Part shown: one piece after another, positions 17,991 to 27,205 of the stretch | How the letters are laid out: each line of letters begins with the position of its first letter | Position numbering within the stretch: the stretch's first letter is position 1 | Origin: Pseudomonas azadiae | GTDB taxonomy: Bacteria; Pseudomonadota; Gammaproteobacteria; Pseudomonadales; Pseudomonadaceae | Reading direction: 5' to 3' | NCBI RefSeq assembly: GCF_019145355.1 | Contig: NZ_JAHSTY010000002.1 | Location: 1,054,001-1,118,000, forward strand | DNA length: 64,000 nt | The notes under the pieces: generated by a model | Seen by the model: only the letters and a program-made list of their open reading frames with translations | What the model was told of the DNA's origin: nothing | Database searches by the model: none | Made by a program: the position numbers and the translations under genes

Positions 17991-18458
17991 TTATGTATTC
18001 CAATATTTCTGGACTGTGCTTCTGGCAATACCGAGCTTTTCAGCGATTGTTTTTCTGTCGAAACCTTGCGCTTTCAGGACTCGAACGTAGTCCGCTTTAA
18101 GCGGCTGCTTAGGCTTACCTTGGGAGCGCTTGATAAGCTTTCCATCACTGAATTGCTCCTCTACCAACTGCCACCCACCGGACATCTCGAATTCCCTGAT
18201 TCGCAAGGCAGTACGTTGCAACGCTTCTGAAGGAAGTTCTTCACCCTGTGCAGCAATGACGAGAGTGACCATAGTCAAGAGGTCTAGGCCTAGATAGTCA
18301 GCGATCTCGTCCAGTTTCTCCAACGTCGCGTTCGCTCGGGCCTGCTCAAGCTTCCCCACGTACGTTCTGTGCGTTGCCCCCGCCAACTCTTCGTAACTCA
18401 ACCCCTGATGAGCACGAGCTCCACGCAATGCTCCTGCCAGCGCTTCTTTCAGATGCAT
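17991..18458 (-). CDS. XRE-family regulator with second C-terminal helix-turn-helix
   Basis: Begins at ATG 18456-18458 (MHLKEALAGALRGARAH) after GAGG. Residues 5-60 form an XRE-type helix-turn-helix (LSYEELAGATHRTYVGKLEQ). The C-terminal 35 residues (VLKAQGFDRKTIAEKLGIAR then STVQKYW) are a second resolvase-like helix-turn-helix. The middle is helical and polar. Two DNA-binding regions in one small protein suggest binding at bipartite sites. A perfect inverted repeat directly upstream (18466-18483) overlaps its ribosome site and is a candidate autoregulatory site. Targets unknown. Confidence 0.7.
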   Translation of the reverse strand: MHLKEALAGALRGARAHQGLSYEELAGATHRTYVGKLEQARANATLEKLDEIADYLGLDLLTMVTLVIAAQGEELPSEALQRTALRIREFEMSGGWQLVEEQFSDGKLIKRSQGKPKQPLKADYVRVLKAQGFDRKTIAEKLGIARSTVQKYWNT

Positions 18459-18465
18459 GAGTCGG

Positions 18466-18483
18466 ATCCTCAAAACTGAGGAT
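18466..18483. promoter_or_regulatory. Perfect inverted repeat over the XRE gene ribosome site
   Basis: ATCCTCA-AAAC-TGAGGAT, seven-base perfect arms with a four-base centre. On the minus strand its second arm holds the GAGGAT purine stretch 8-14 bases before the XRE start. It may be an operator for the XRE protein or an mRNA hairpin hiding the ribosome site. Confidence 0.5.
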
Positions 18484-18756
18484 AGAGCCACGGCAAGCGT
18501 GTTTCGATAAACAGACTATGGTGATATTATCGTGGCATTAGGTTTGTCAGGCGGTCGTCGATCAAGGCGCCACGGTGTCAGGAGCGATGGTTTGATCAGG
18601 AGAGCGGGTGGTGGGACATGGCTCGGTGGCCTTGATGCGAGCCGCTCCATAGAGCGTGCATTGGATAGCCTCCGCATGCCTCCCTGCAACCATCATAGAA
18701 GGCTTCCTGGCATGAACTGAATGCGGTTTTTTAAGCGAAGGCAGGGATAGTGAGTG

Positions 18757-19311
18757 ATGAAGTTCGATTGCGTGAAAGTTTCAGGAAAAGTTGACTACGT
18801 CCGATCTGTTGATCGAATGAACGGCGGACATAAAGCTAAAGTCAGCATTGATGGTGCAGTTATCCCGAATTTGCAAGTGTCGAACAAGTTTTACGAAGAG
18901 TTAGAGGTCGGCGAGAGTGTAACTCTGTATGGCTTGTTTAAAAGAAATAATGACAAAGAAAAAAACACAGGCATTTTGTACGGCTTAGCAAAGCAAAACG
19001 GCGAGAAATCATTTGCAACCCAGTATAGATATCAAGTCCCGCTTTTCCTGACGGTCACTGCGGCCATCGCATTTTGCTTAACTTTCGTCGCCGGCTGGAT
19101 AGCTTCGATATTTCCAGTGCTGTTTTTCTTCGGAGAAAATTCAGATTATATGTATACCACTACCGTATTTGCAGTAATTGAGTCGAGCTTGGTTGCCGCT
19201 TTTTTCCTGTGGAGGGCATTGGTGATGTTCAACGCTACGTCTGATCCTGAAGCTTGGGAAGCTACCGAAGCCGCAGCTCTATCGAGTCGCTTCAGTAAGC
19301 TCCACAAGTAA
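18757..19311 (+). CDS. Membrane protein with polar N-terminal domain (184 aa)
   Basis: ATG 18757 (MKFDCVKVSGKVDYVRSVDR) after GGGATAG. Residues 1-95 are soluble and strand-rich; two hydrophobic helices follow at about 98-122 and 138-155, leaving a cytosolic tail of 30 residues. No family recognised. It stands alone, upstream of repeat copy D. Confidence 0.6.
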   Translation: MKFDCVKVSGKVDYVRSVDRMNGGHKAKVSIDGAVIPNLQVSNKFYEELEVGESVTLYGLFKRNNDKEKNTGILYGLAKQNGEKSFATQYRYQVPLFLTVTAAIAFCLTFVAGWIASIFPVLFFFGENSDYMYTTTVFAVIESSLVAAFFLWRALVMFNATSDPEAWEATEAAALSSRFSKLHK

Positions 19312-19392
19312 TAGTCCTGTACGTAGGGCACGATTACACCAGCCCGGCTACAGGATCGCTGCGCCAGACTTTCCTTTCCTAGCGAGTATCGG

Positions 19393-19478
19393 GCAAGCGG
19401 AGCGCGCAGGCGTGCTGGATGAGCGCCCAACGGGCTGAGACGCGGCGCAGCCGTGGCTCAGTTCTCGCCAGCCTTCCG
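19393..19478 (+). repeat. Dispersed structured repeat, copy D (divergent)
   Basis: GCAAGCGGAGCGCGCAGGCG, TGGATGAGCGCCC, hairpin 2 with CTGAG and CTCAG arms, then GTTCTCGCCAGCC. More diverged than other copies but keeps the pairing of hairpin 2 by two-sided changes. Confidence 0.65.
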
Positions 19479-19530
19479 TCGCAGGCGGCACGCCATAACC
19501 ACCGCCCAGCTTTGTGAAAAGGAGGCTGAA

Positions 19531-19932
19531 ATGACCTGCGATTTACTCCTCGAGCGTGAAAGAACTAGGCGAAGAACTCTGTGGGCGCTTGCCAGCCTCC
19601 ACCCCGGTGATTCAAATGCATCCGACCTCCTTGCCATCCTCGATGATCTCGATGATCAAGAGCGAAACGACACTGCCTGTAGCGATAAGCTATTCGAACT
19701 CATTGAGGTTCGTAACTCTGCCTCGGTGATGCGCCATAACTCCGGAATCGACATCATTTTAGAGCAGACTATTCCGCAACCCTGGAGAGAGCGTTTCCAC
19801 CAAGCAAGCATCGGGTCGACCAGGTTGGTTGATGGGCATTACGGTGCAGACTGGGATAAGTTTCTGACTGAATGGGAGCGTGAGATGCAGCATCTGAAAA
19901 ATCACCGAGCTGCACAGGCTCCTACCAGCTAG
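19531..19932 (+). CDS. Hypothetical protein (133 aa)
   Basis: The frame is open from 19453, but that part lies in repeat copy D; ATG 19531 has GGAGG five bases upstream and is the true start (MTCDLLLERERTRRRTLWAL). Soluble, acidic, helical. No family recognised. The next gene, a DEDDh exonuclease, follows 87 bases later on the same strand and may share the transcript. Confidence 0.55.
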   Translation: MTCDLLLERERTRRRTLWALASLHPGDSNASDLLAILDDLDDQERNDTACSDKLFELIEVRNSASVMRHNSGIDIILEQTIPQPWRERFHQASIGSTRLVDGHYGADWDKFLTEWEREMQHLKNHRAAQAPTS

Positions 19933-20019
19933 AGCGGCTGGTTCGAGCGATGGCGGCGCAAGCACACAAGCAGTCGGTGGAGCCGCTCAAAATCGCAGCC
20001 TTCAAGCAGGAGCAGCAAG

Positions 20020-20484
20020 GTGGAACGGCCTTCGTTTTTTATTGATTTTGAAGCCTCTGGAATAGCTCCTGATAGCTATCCTATCGAGGTCGCCGTCGTG
20101 TCGAGTGAGAACTCCTTCAGCTCGCTTATCAAGCCAGTCCGGTACTGGACGCACTGGTCGTTCGATGCGCAAGACATGCATGGTCTCACTCAGGATCATT
20201 TGCTTCAGGAAGGCGATACCCCAGTCGCTGTTGCGACAAATATGAATCAGCTGTTTTCAGGCCACGTGCTTTGCAGCGACTCACCTCAAGACAGTTTTTG
20301 GTTCGATGTGCTTTTCGAGGCCGCAGATCTGATGCCCACCTTCGAGTTGAAGCCTTTGGAGGCATTTGTAGGCCGGGAGGCTGCCAGTGAAATCTACAGG
20401 CGACTGCCGACAATTAGGCCCCATCGAGCTCTGCATGACGCGACTGCTCTGATGAACGCCTGCCGTGCTTTTTTCGAAGCTTGA
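20020..20484 (+). CDS. DEDDh-type 3'-5' exonuclease (154 aa)
   Basis: A compact RNase T/DnaQ-like exonuclease. Catalytic pattern visible: Asp9 and Glu11 in FIDFEASG, a central Asp (91 or 96) in SDSPQDSFWFD, and the His135-x4-Asp140 of PHRALHDATAL. Starts at GTG 20020 with AGGAG upstream. Such short stand-alone domains trim single-stranded DNA or RNA ends with two metal ions. Substrate unknown; it might accompany the preceding 133-residue gene. Confidence 0.8.
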   Translation: MERPSFFIDFEASGIAPDSYPIEVAVVSSENSFSSLIKPVRYWTHWSFDAQDMHGLTQDHLLQEGDTPVAVATNMNQLFSGHVLCSDSPQDSFWFDVLFEAADLMPTFELKPLEAFVGREAASEIYRRLPTIRPHRALHDATALMNACRAFFEA

Positions 20485-20614
20485 ACTACTTTGCTGGACG
20501 GTTATCTGAAACCGCCCGGCCAAGTTATCTATTCGTAGATCCAGAGGTGACACACGTGCTCGATATTCTCGAGCGAGACATCCTGCCCTCCCGTGGACGG
20601 CTTTAGCTCATTAA

Positions 20615-21568
20615 TCAATCGGCTGGTGAGCCTGATGCCAGATTTGCCTGCGCCCACTCCTGAGCGGTCGTGACTTGAATCGAATGCTGCGCATTGAAGG
20701 TGTTGGCTTTTGGCCAAGCCACACCTCTGCCTTGGGCGAATACAGCGCGATACTTCTTGATGTGATGCGTTGGATCTTTCTCCAACTCTTTGAGCAAGTA
20801 CGGAACAGTCCACACGTTACGTTTGAATGGACGGCCCAGTACGCGTTCGAGAAGGCTCGCAACCTCTCCATACGTCACTGTGTCTCCTGAGAGATAAACG
20901 ATTTCATTGTTAAAGCGCGGTTCGAAAAAAACGATTTTCGCTGTCAATGCACCGATGTCGTCTGGAGTCGTGAGTGTCACGCTGGTCTCGAGGCTACCAA
21001 GCGCGTTGACGGTATCGTTTTCCAAATCAACCACCTCGAATACAGGCTCGAACAGGAAGCTGGTGAACATACCCGTCGAGATGATCACCCATTCAGTTTT
21101 ATCCTGGGCACGAAGCAATTCGCGGACATCAAGCTGAGCATCGAACAGATCCTGAGGACTGCCCCGACCGATTACTTCGAAGTCGACACCAAACTGCCAC
21201 GGGAAGTAGCGCTTCACACCGGACTTGAGCGCAGCGGTAGCCAGCTTCATCGGAGTTTCCCGGCCTGCGACCATGCCCGCACAGCCTATTACGGTATCGA
21301 AGCGTGCGAATACCTCAGCCAGTTGATCGATAGAGTCGTGCACAAGGTCTGCGGCCACCATCTGGATGCCTAGGCCACGAAGCCCATCGATTTCGGCCTT
21401 TTTCTCAGGCACTTGAGTGTTGATGGTCGAGTCCCTGAGAAGGACGCTGATTGTGGAACCGGGCGCGCGCACTGCCACGCTCGCGAGATTGCGCAAGACC
21501 GGGAGCCCAAGCTCACCGGCGCCTAGAACCAGAATGGATTGCGGGGAAAATTGGGTCACTTCGGTCAT
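20615..21568 (-). CDS. NmrA-like / aromatic alcohol reductase-type NAD(P)-dependent protein (317 aa)
   Basis: Starts at ATG 21566-21568 after CAGGAG; the longer open frame upstream lies in the HxlR promoter region. Rossmann motif ILVLGAGELGLPVLRNL (about 11-27) and the isoflavone-reductase-like KRYFPWQFGVDFEV (about 118-131). NmrA-like proteins bind NAD(P)(H) and either reduce aromatic or phenylpropanoid-type substrates or sense redox state. The divergent HxlR regulator 78 bases away probably controls it, a common pairing. Confidence 0.75.
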   Translation of the reverse strand: MTEVTQFSPQSILVLGAGELGLPVLRNLASVAVRAPGSTISVLLRDSTINTQVPEKKAEIDGLRGLGIQMVAADLVHDSIDQLAEVFARFDTVIGCAGMVAGRETPMKLATAALKSGVKRYFPWQFGVDFEVIGRGSPQDLFDAQLDVRELLRAQDKTEWVIISTGMFTSFLFEPVFEVVDLENDTVNALGSLETSVTLTTPDDIGALTAKIVFFEPRFNNEIVYLSGDTVTYGEVASLLERVLGRPFKRNVWTVPYLLKELEKDPTHHIKKYRAVFAQGRGVAWPKANTFNAQHSIQVTTAQEWAQANLASGSPAD

Positions 21569-21646
21569 GATTTCTCCTGAGACCTGTTGCCTGTAAGATG
21601 AACCAATGCTTGCACGATTAGGCAGCGCTCGTAAGAAGGCACACCT

Positions 21647-22108
21647 GTGATACCAGACAAAGAAATGACCGATCAGGAGGCTCTCAGCCAGGCAGAGATA
21701 ATCTGCCGAACGTTGAGAGAAGACGATGATGGTGTCAGACGGGAAGTGCTTGCTCATGCAGGCAGCCGCTGGTCGTTGGGCATCCTGCACGCCTTGGGGG
21801 TGTACGGCACCATGCGTCATGCCGAAATAAAAAGGCAGATGACTGGTGTAACTCAGCGGATGTTGACCAAGACGCTACGCTCCATGGAGCGAGATGGCCT
21901 AGTGGTTCGCCGCGAGTTCGGTGAGGTTCCGCCACGTGTCGAGTATGAGCTGACTCCGCTCGGTATGGGGCTGTTGGTTCGTATGTCCCCTATCTGGACT
22001 TGGGTAGTCTCGAACGTCGAGGATTTCCGCAAGGCACGGCAGATTTTCGACAGCCAGGTTGATAAGAAACCTGAATGGCAAATACCCACGTCGATTCCAT
22101 TGGATTGA
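21647..22108 (+). CDS. HxlR-family winged-helix regulator
   Basis: 153 residues with the HxlR core: GSRWSLGILHALGVYG, IKRQMTGVTQRMLTKTLRSM and ERDGLVVRREFGEVPPRVEY. Acts as a dimer; this family commonly senses electrophiles or aldehydes and represses the divergent oxidoreductase. Start is GTG 21647 or ATG 21665; neither ribosome site is decisive. No Cys lies in the N-terminal arm apart from one near residue 20 (IICRTL), which could be a redox sensor. Intergenic region of 78 bases to the NmrA-like gene should contain its operator. Confidence 0.8.
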   Translation: MIPDKEMTDQEALSQAEIICRTLREDDDGVRREVLAHAGSRWSLGILHALGVYGTMRHAEIKRQMTGVTQRMLTKTLRSMERDGLVVRREFGEVPPRVEYELTPLGMGLLVRMSPIWTWVVSNVEDFRKARQIFDSQVDKKPEWQIPTSIPLD

Positions 22109-22343
22109 GAACCGCCTCGATAATCATTGCTCACACCGCCCGAATGGGCCTGCAACCATTGGCAAAGTCGTTGCTGTTCAAGCTTTCTCGCCACCTGCGC
22201 TCGCAGGCTCGCCAACCGTCCCTGAGATATTCACACGTATTCAGCCCATCGAAGCGCGTCGACTGGATAAGACTCATGATCACGGTCGGCTCGGCAGTTG
22301 CCACGCAGGGAGTCGACGACAGCCAATTGGATTGTTCAAGCGC

Positions 22344-22827
22344 CTAGCTGAAGGTTTGTGTACGCAACCACACTTCTACTTTTTGCCATCGGCCAACCTC
22401 GGAAAGCTTTGACCTTGCTGTATCTAGAGTCTCAAGCAGTCGCTGTCTTTCCGCACGAGAGGGGAACCAATCATCAATCTCGACGCTGCAGTGTTTGGAC
22501 TCGCTGAATGCCCATCTCACGATCATGTCCGCAGCGGCTCTGCAGTGATCCGCCATGTACAGCCGCCGCCCTTCAACAGACCATCCACGCTTTGCTAGCT
22601 CATCGGTCACGTCGATGACGCTAAGGTCGCCAAGTAGACTGTGGTGTCAGGATAATGGATACCTGCCAACGAGACCTCGCCACGTCGGACTCCCGATCAT
22701 AATAGGAAAGGAAATGCCACGCACCCGTGGTGCTTCCAGGATCTGGAAAATTGATGGCGGCCTTGCCTGTTATGTAGTTTTCGCGGGATGCGCGTTTGAG
22801 GTCAAAGTCGAACAGAGGCTGCTTCAT
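22344..22827 (-). pseudogene. Large member of the two-gene module, frameshifted copy
   Basis: From ATG 22825-22827 the frame reads MKQPLFDFDLKRASRENYIT, then shifts after YYDRESDVA and again just before LSVIDVTDELAKRGW. Two single-base deletions (near 22680 and near 22632) explain both shifts; corrected, the product would match the intact protein at 7767-8243 over its whole length to VGRWQKVEVWL. No 69-residue partner is found next to this copy. Confidence 0.75.
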
Positions 22828-22960
22828 GTAAGTTTCCGTAACCGAATCAGCCTTTGATGTATTCCATGCGCTTATCGATCGTCTTCATCCAGCTCTGCGA
22901 TCAGCTAGACGCTTGGCCTTCGAGGGGGAGTGTTCCATTTGGCGACGGAATTTTAAACGA

Positions 22961-25900
22961 TCATTTTTCTCTTGCTCGCTCGTATTGTGAGGCTACCCGC
23001 GCGGCTGCATAAGCGGCGGAAAACTCAGTTTGTTCAAACGCATCCTGTATGAGGCTCGCGTTGAGAGCAGAGAACACTCGATGGCCCTCACCAGGCTCAA
23101 CAGCTTCTAATTGGGCACAATGGGTACCTAAGAGTCGGATCGCTTCTCTCTCGCAAGACTCGTCCATCCTGGTGCCGTGGTGGGACTCTACCAATAGCAT
23201 GTAGATCGTCCAGATTCTTCTTGCAGAAGTCTTCGTCAAGTCTTCATCTAGACCTGCCATCAGTATCAGGAGAGTTATTGCCTGGAGGCCGTGAGGGGGA
23301 GCATCCTTTTTCATGGCCGCTTTGACATACCAGTGCCTCAACAGCGCAGCCAGTCCGATGTCGGATAGCGACCGCTCTATAACGAGAGCGCGAAGCACAG
23401 CAGCAGCATGTGCCAGTGATTGCTCAAATGGTGAGCGATAGTCCCACAGCGCTGAGGCTATAGAAATAAATCCGGGTTCCGCATCAAGCATTTCCACGGC
23501 TAGACGTACGCTCTTGGCCGAACTTAGTAACGGAGGGAGAAGCACCATAATATCGGGTAGATGCACAACTACACCGACACGCCACTCACAGAGTTGCGCC
23601 ATTTTGCGGGCCTTATCAATAGGGGTAATCAGTCCTACCTCTACCAGCGCGGCCAAGACATCAAGTGTGCAGATTCCATTAGGATCGGACTTTCCGGCAC
23701 AAAAAATTCGGAAAGCAAAGTCATCAGAGTAAAGTCTGAACCGTTCGGGCTCTGCCGCGCAGATCTCTACAATCTGTGTATTGCTTCGGCCAACCGGTGC
23801 AGTATTAGAGGCCCTGTTGACTCCTCCTGACGACGACGGCTGCAGAATTGAAGCGAGATGGGGCTTCAAGGACTTTTGTAGGCCCAGGCACTTGCCACGC
23901 ATTGGACTTCCATACATCGGGTTCGTGAACTCTGCAAGCTCCTCCATGGTGGCTTTGGATATCGCAATTTTCCCGAAGAAATTGACAACGGGTTCGATCA
24001 ATTCCAAATCGTAGAGTACGAGCAGTGCCGTCCAGTCCAGTAAGGGAACAAGTTGCCGTAGAGCCTCAGCACCAAGAGGCTGCCAAGCAAGCTCGCTATT
24101 CATGGAAAGATGGTACTTTCGATCATCACGGCTCGACACCTTCGCAGTTTCCCAGAGGTGCACGACATCGCAGATGGAGGACAGAACAAATCGAGGACGC
24201 CATGAGAACGGAATGACTGTGAAACCTTGCTGCAATCCGTATTCAAGCCGACTCTGGAGCGCTTCCTGATCTGCGGTTATGCCTATAAGAGACTTGAGAC
24301 TTTCTACCAACTCTGTGGCAGAAGAACCCTCCCGAATTTCCCCTCTCCTAAGCATTCGAGAATTGGGGAATTTCTGGAAAAACGCATTTGCGCGTGTCTG
24401 AAATTGCTCACGATCGCTGGCAAGATCGAGGTCAGTGATCGCTAACGTGGAGCTCAAATGCATCATCAGGTAGGCGCCTTCCTGGCTCTCCACATTTTGA
24501 TCCACCAAGTCACCTGCCCGAATAGCAAGCTCAACAAGCCTGCTGCTGGTCTGATCCCCAAATTGGATGAGTGTAAACAGTAATTTCACACACTCTAGCC
24601 GTTCATGTTTGGTTTCTGCGGCTTCAAATACCTTCTCCGCCGCCTCCACGGCGTCCTCAACGTAGCCACACCTTGTAGCGATAGTTACGTAAGTGTTGAG
24701 TGCAACCTGATCGTCAGTTCCTTTGGCTAAAATGCCCTGCAATCGGTCTCGTGCTTGTTCTGTTTCTCCAAGATGATCGAGTGCCAATGCTTCGAAGGCT
24801 GCCATCCGATCCCCAGGCTCAGCCCGAACCCTTTTGCTCTGACAGAGTTCTAGAAGTGCCTGCCAGTCTTTCAGCGTCACCAACGCGATCCCCAATCGGG
24901 CTGCCATCTCTGGAGAAAGCAACAAGTGCTCTGTGATTTTCTCGCATAGACGCACGCACAGCACCGCATACTCAAGATCTGTAGGATCAGCCTCCTGGAA
25001 TAGGGTGAGCGCAATGCTCAGAGGTCGGCCCAGCTCTTCATAGCGGGAATGCAAAGATTTCCATGCATCTTCCTTCGCCAGCCTGCTCACCTCTAGGGCA
25101 ATGTAAAACTCTGAGAGTGCGGCTTGATCTCTCAGGTCTGGATGCGACTGTAGTTCTTCGATCCACTGTTTTACAAAGGTAGGCTGAGCCATCTTATGGG
25201 CTGAAAGGGAGGCAGCGATTGCTGCGGGCCCGAATAAAGGATGGCCTCTATCCAAAGACTCTATACATGCCCTGAAGCCTTGCCAGCAAAGCCTAAACTT
25301 GCGTGTCTCGTAAAGCAGCAGGATGTTCCACAGTTGTTTTTCGGAAGACTCAGGCAATTGGTCGTTTGCCGCTAGAGCAAGATCAAAGTCTTTTAACTGG
25401 GCAGCGACGCTTCTCAAAGCCTCCTGAATATTTGGTAGGCCCGGACGTGTACGCGTCGCTTCAATGAGGTCTGCAAGTATGCTTCGGCCCTTTCCGAGTG
25501 CTAAGGCGGTTGCAGCCCATATGTCCGCAATCTGCTCAATATTTGAGTCCCAGCCCACCGCCTTGATAGAAGTGACAGCATCGGTGATTGCTGTCCAAGC
25601 ACTCTCTAGCGCCTGCCGATCTACGCCAGGCAGACCGGACGGCGGGATGACGTCTTTACTGATCGTGCTGGCTGTAGCAACCGCGAGAGTAAATTTGGAG
25701 CGGGCCCTAAGTAGCAGCAACAGCTGGTAGGAATCATGAGATCTGTCGCATACATCTAGGCCCGCCTCGGAGTCAGCTAATGCACTATCTGGATCGCCGG
25801 ACAGCCAGTGCGCGAAGGCTCTTGCGAACGACCTCTTAGGCTCTGGCAGGTGATCTGCAATCTCAAGCGAAAGTTTGTAGTTCCCTTGAACCGCGTGCAG

Positions 25901-26926
25901 CCTCGATCTAGTCCCGATGATTACGGGGGCATCGCCCTCCAGCAAGGCGTGTAGCTCTGAGAGCGATTCTGGCCTAGTTTCGAATCTAATCCGAATTTCC
26001 GCTTCCACTTGTGCTGCAAGGTATTTGGGAAGGTTGTTTTCCTCATACGCGTTGCGATAGGCAACAACTGCTGCTTGATCAGCGCCCGACTCAACGTGCC
26101 AGTTTCCGCGTAAGCACCAGTATTCGCCAAGCTCCAATTCCGTCGCTTTTGCCAACATGGACTCGGCTTGATCTAGCTGATGCAGAGCTCTCTCCAAAGC
26201 ATTGATACGCAGCTCAGCCCTGGCTTGGGTCAGATGCCAAGCAAGTGTGCCCGGCGCAGGGTTAATCCAATGCTCGTCTTTGGGGCCTGCAAGGGCCTCT
26301 ATGAAGGTCACGCCTCTAGCTGCAACTCCTTGAACGGCACTTTGAACCAATATCAGACGATTTTCTGAATCCAGTGCAGGATGGGTTTGTTCCGCTTTTG
26401 CGCTCAGGGCATGCCCTGCTCGGGACAGCTCATTCTGATAGCGAATTTCTTCAGAAAGGTCGGTAGATGACGTGAGACGATTTTTTACCGGAACCCGAAG
26501 GGTGACGTATTTCTGCTCCTCAGGCAGCTCAGCTACATTAACGCGCAGCAGCTCATCTCTGATCCAAACGTAGTAGAGCCTGCAATCGACAGGATCCGGA
26601 TCGACGGAAAGATCACAGATCACCAAGAGCAGGGGCTCCACCGCTCGGTCATAAAAGCGGACAGTCGATGCCTTCAGTGCTATGGAAAGATATTCCCCAT
26701 CCGCCGTAATGTTAGGGGAACGAGTGCCTTTCAACTGAATGCGAAAAATATCCGTTGCTTGTTGATTTGGCGTAGTTTGGACTTGGTAGTCGAAGCCATA
26801 ATCGTCCGTCCCACCTAGGCTCTTTAGTCGCCAATTCCTGGGTGTACGTGCCATTAGGCAACGATCGGCATCAGCATCAATATCGTGCTGATCCCCCGTC
26901 ATTGGTAGAGGCCCTTCAACTGGCAT
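22961..26926 (-). CDS. Giant DUF4365-TPR-PIN protein (1321 aa), predicted dual nuclease
   Basis: Residues 30-170 resemble DUF4365, a PD-(D/E)XK-like nuclease fold: GGTDDYGFDYQVQ (Asp46) and FRIQLKGTRS (Gln64-x-Lys66). Residues about 220-900 are helical TPR-like repeats with runs such as LRGNWHVESGADQAAVVAYR. Residues about 962-1110 look like a PIN nuclease: LDWTALLVL (Asp964), ATMEELAEF (Glu about 993-996) and RLYSDDFAFR (Asp1068/1069), followed by the usual LDVLAALVEVGLI helix. The remainder is helical. ATG 26926 has GAGGAAAC before it. It follows the HD-HSP90 gene by 279 bases. A two-nuclease sensor/effector is inferred. Confidence 0.7.
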   Translation of the reverse strand: MPVEGPLPMTGDQHDIDADADRCLMARTPRNWRLKSLGGTDDYGFDYQVQTTPNQQATDIFRIQLKGTRSPNITADGEYLSIALKASTVRFYDRAVEPLLLVICDLSVDPDPVDCRLYYVWIRDELLRVNVAELPEEQKYVTLRVPVKNRLTSSTDLSEEIRYQNELSRAGHALSAKAEQTHPALDSENRLILVQSAVQGVAARGVTFIEALAGPKDEHWINPAPGTLAWHLTQARAELRINALERALHQLDQAESMLAKATELELGEYWCLRGNWHVESGADQAAVVAYRNAYEENNLPKYLAAQVEAEIRIRFETRPESLSELHALLEGDAPVIIGTRSRLHAVQGNYKLSLEIADHLPEPKRSFARAFAHWLSGDPDSALADSEAGLDVCDRSHDSYQLLLLLRARSKFTLAVATASTISKDVIPPSGLPGVDRQALESAWTAITDAVTSIKAVGWDSNIEQIADIWAATALALGKGRSILADLIEATRTRPGLPNIQEALRSVAAQLKDFDLALAANDQLPESSEKQLWNILLLYETRKFRLCWQGFRACIESLDRGHPLFGPAAIAASLSAHKMAQPTFVKQWIEELQSHPDLRDQAALSEFYIALEVSRLAKEDAWKSLHSRYEELGRPLSIALTLFQEADPTDLEYAVLCVRLCEKITEHLLLSPEMAARLGIALVTLKDWQALLELCQSKRVRAEPGDRMAAFEALALDHLGETEQARDRLQGILAKGTDDQVALNTYVTIATRCGYVEDAVEAAEKVFEAAETKHERLECVKLLFTLIQFGDQTSSRLVELAIRAGDLVDQNVESQEGAYLMMHLSSTLAITDLDLASDREQFQTRANAFFQKFPNSRMLRRGEIREGSSATELVESLKSLIGITADQEALQSRLEYGLQQGFTVIPFSWRPRFVLSSICDVVHLWETAKVSSRDDRKYHLSMNSELAWQPLGAEALRQLVPLLDWTALLVLYDLELIEPVVNFFGKIAISKATMEELAEFTNPMYGSPMRGKCLGLQKSLKPHLASILQPSSSGGVNRASNTAPVGRSNTQIVEICAAEPERFRLYSDDFAFRIFCAGKSDPNGICTLDVLAALVEVGLITPIDKARKMAQLCEWRVGVVVHLPDIMVLLPPLLSSAKSVRLAVEMLDAEPGFISIASALWDYRSPFEQSLAHAAAVLRALVIERSLSDIGLAALLRHWYVKAAMKKDAPPHGLQAITLLILMAGLDEDLTKTSARRIWTIYMLLVESHHGTRMDESCEREAIRLLGTHCAQLEAVEPGEGHRVFSALNASLIQDAFEQTEFSAAYAAARVASQYERAREK

Positions 26927-27037
26927 GAGGTTTCCTCGGCATAGCTAAAAGAAATTTTGGCAGCCGCTTTCTCGGCTCTCGCCCGTTTGCCCCTAGGATT
27001 GTCGGAGAGATAATCAGGAGGCTCAGCACCGGAAGCT

Positions 27038-27059
27038 TTGGCTCAGGGCGATGAGCCAA
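27038..27059. other. Hairpin in the gap between the two large genes
   Basis: TTGGCTC and GAGCCAA arms with an eight-base loop lie in the 279-base gap between the HD-HSP90 gene and the DUF4365 gene. There is no T run on the minus strand, so it is at most an attenuator or processing site. Confidence 0.35.
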
Positions 27060-27205
27060 AACGTTTTGTATGGTCGAATCATATGAAATGGATGCTCTCT
27101 GCAGACTGGCTCGCGACATCGTCAGACCAAGCGGCACGGTTCGACTTTCGCTAGGGCTCCACGTCAGATTGAAGCATCCTCCACTAACTGAGCTTACTGC
27201 GAGCT

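Noticed and set aside
22075..22347. ORF MANTHVDSIGLRT after the HxlR gene
   Set aside because: Overlaps the end of the HxlR gene, no ribosome site, no protein-like pattern; probably an intergenic frame.
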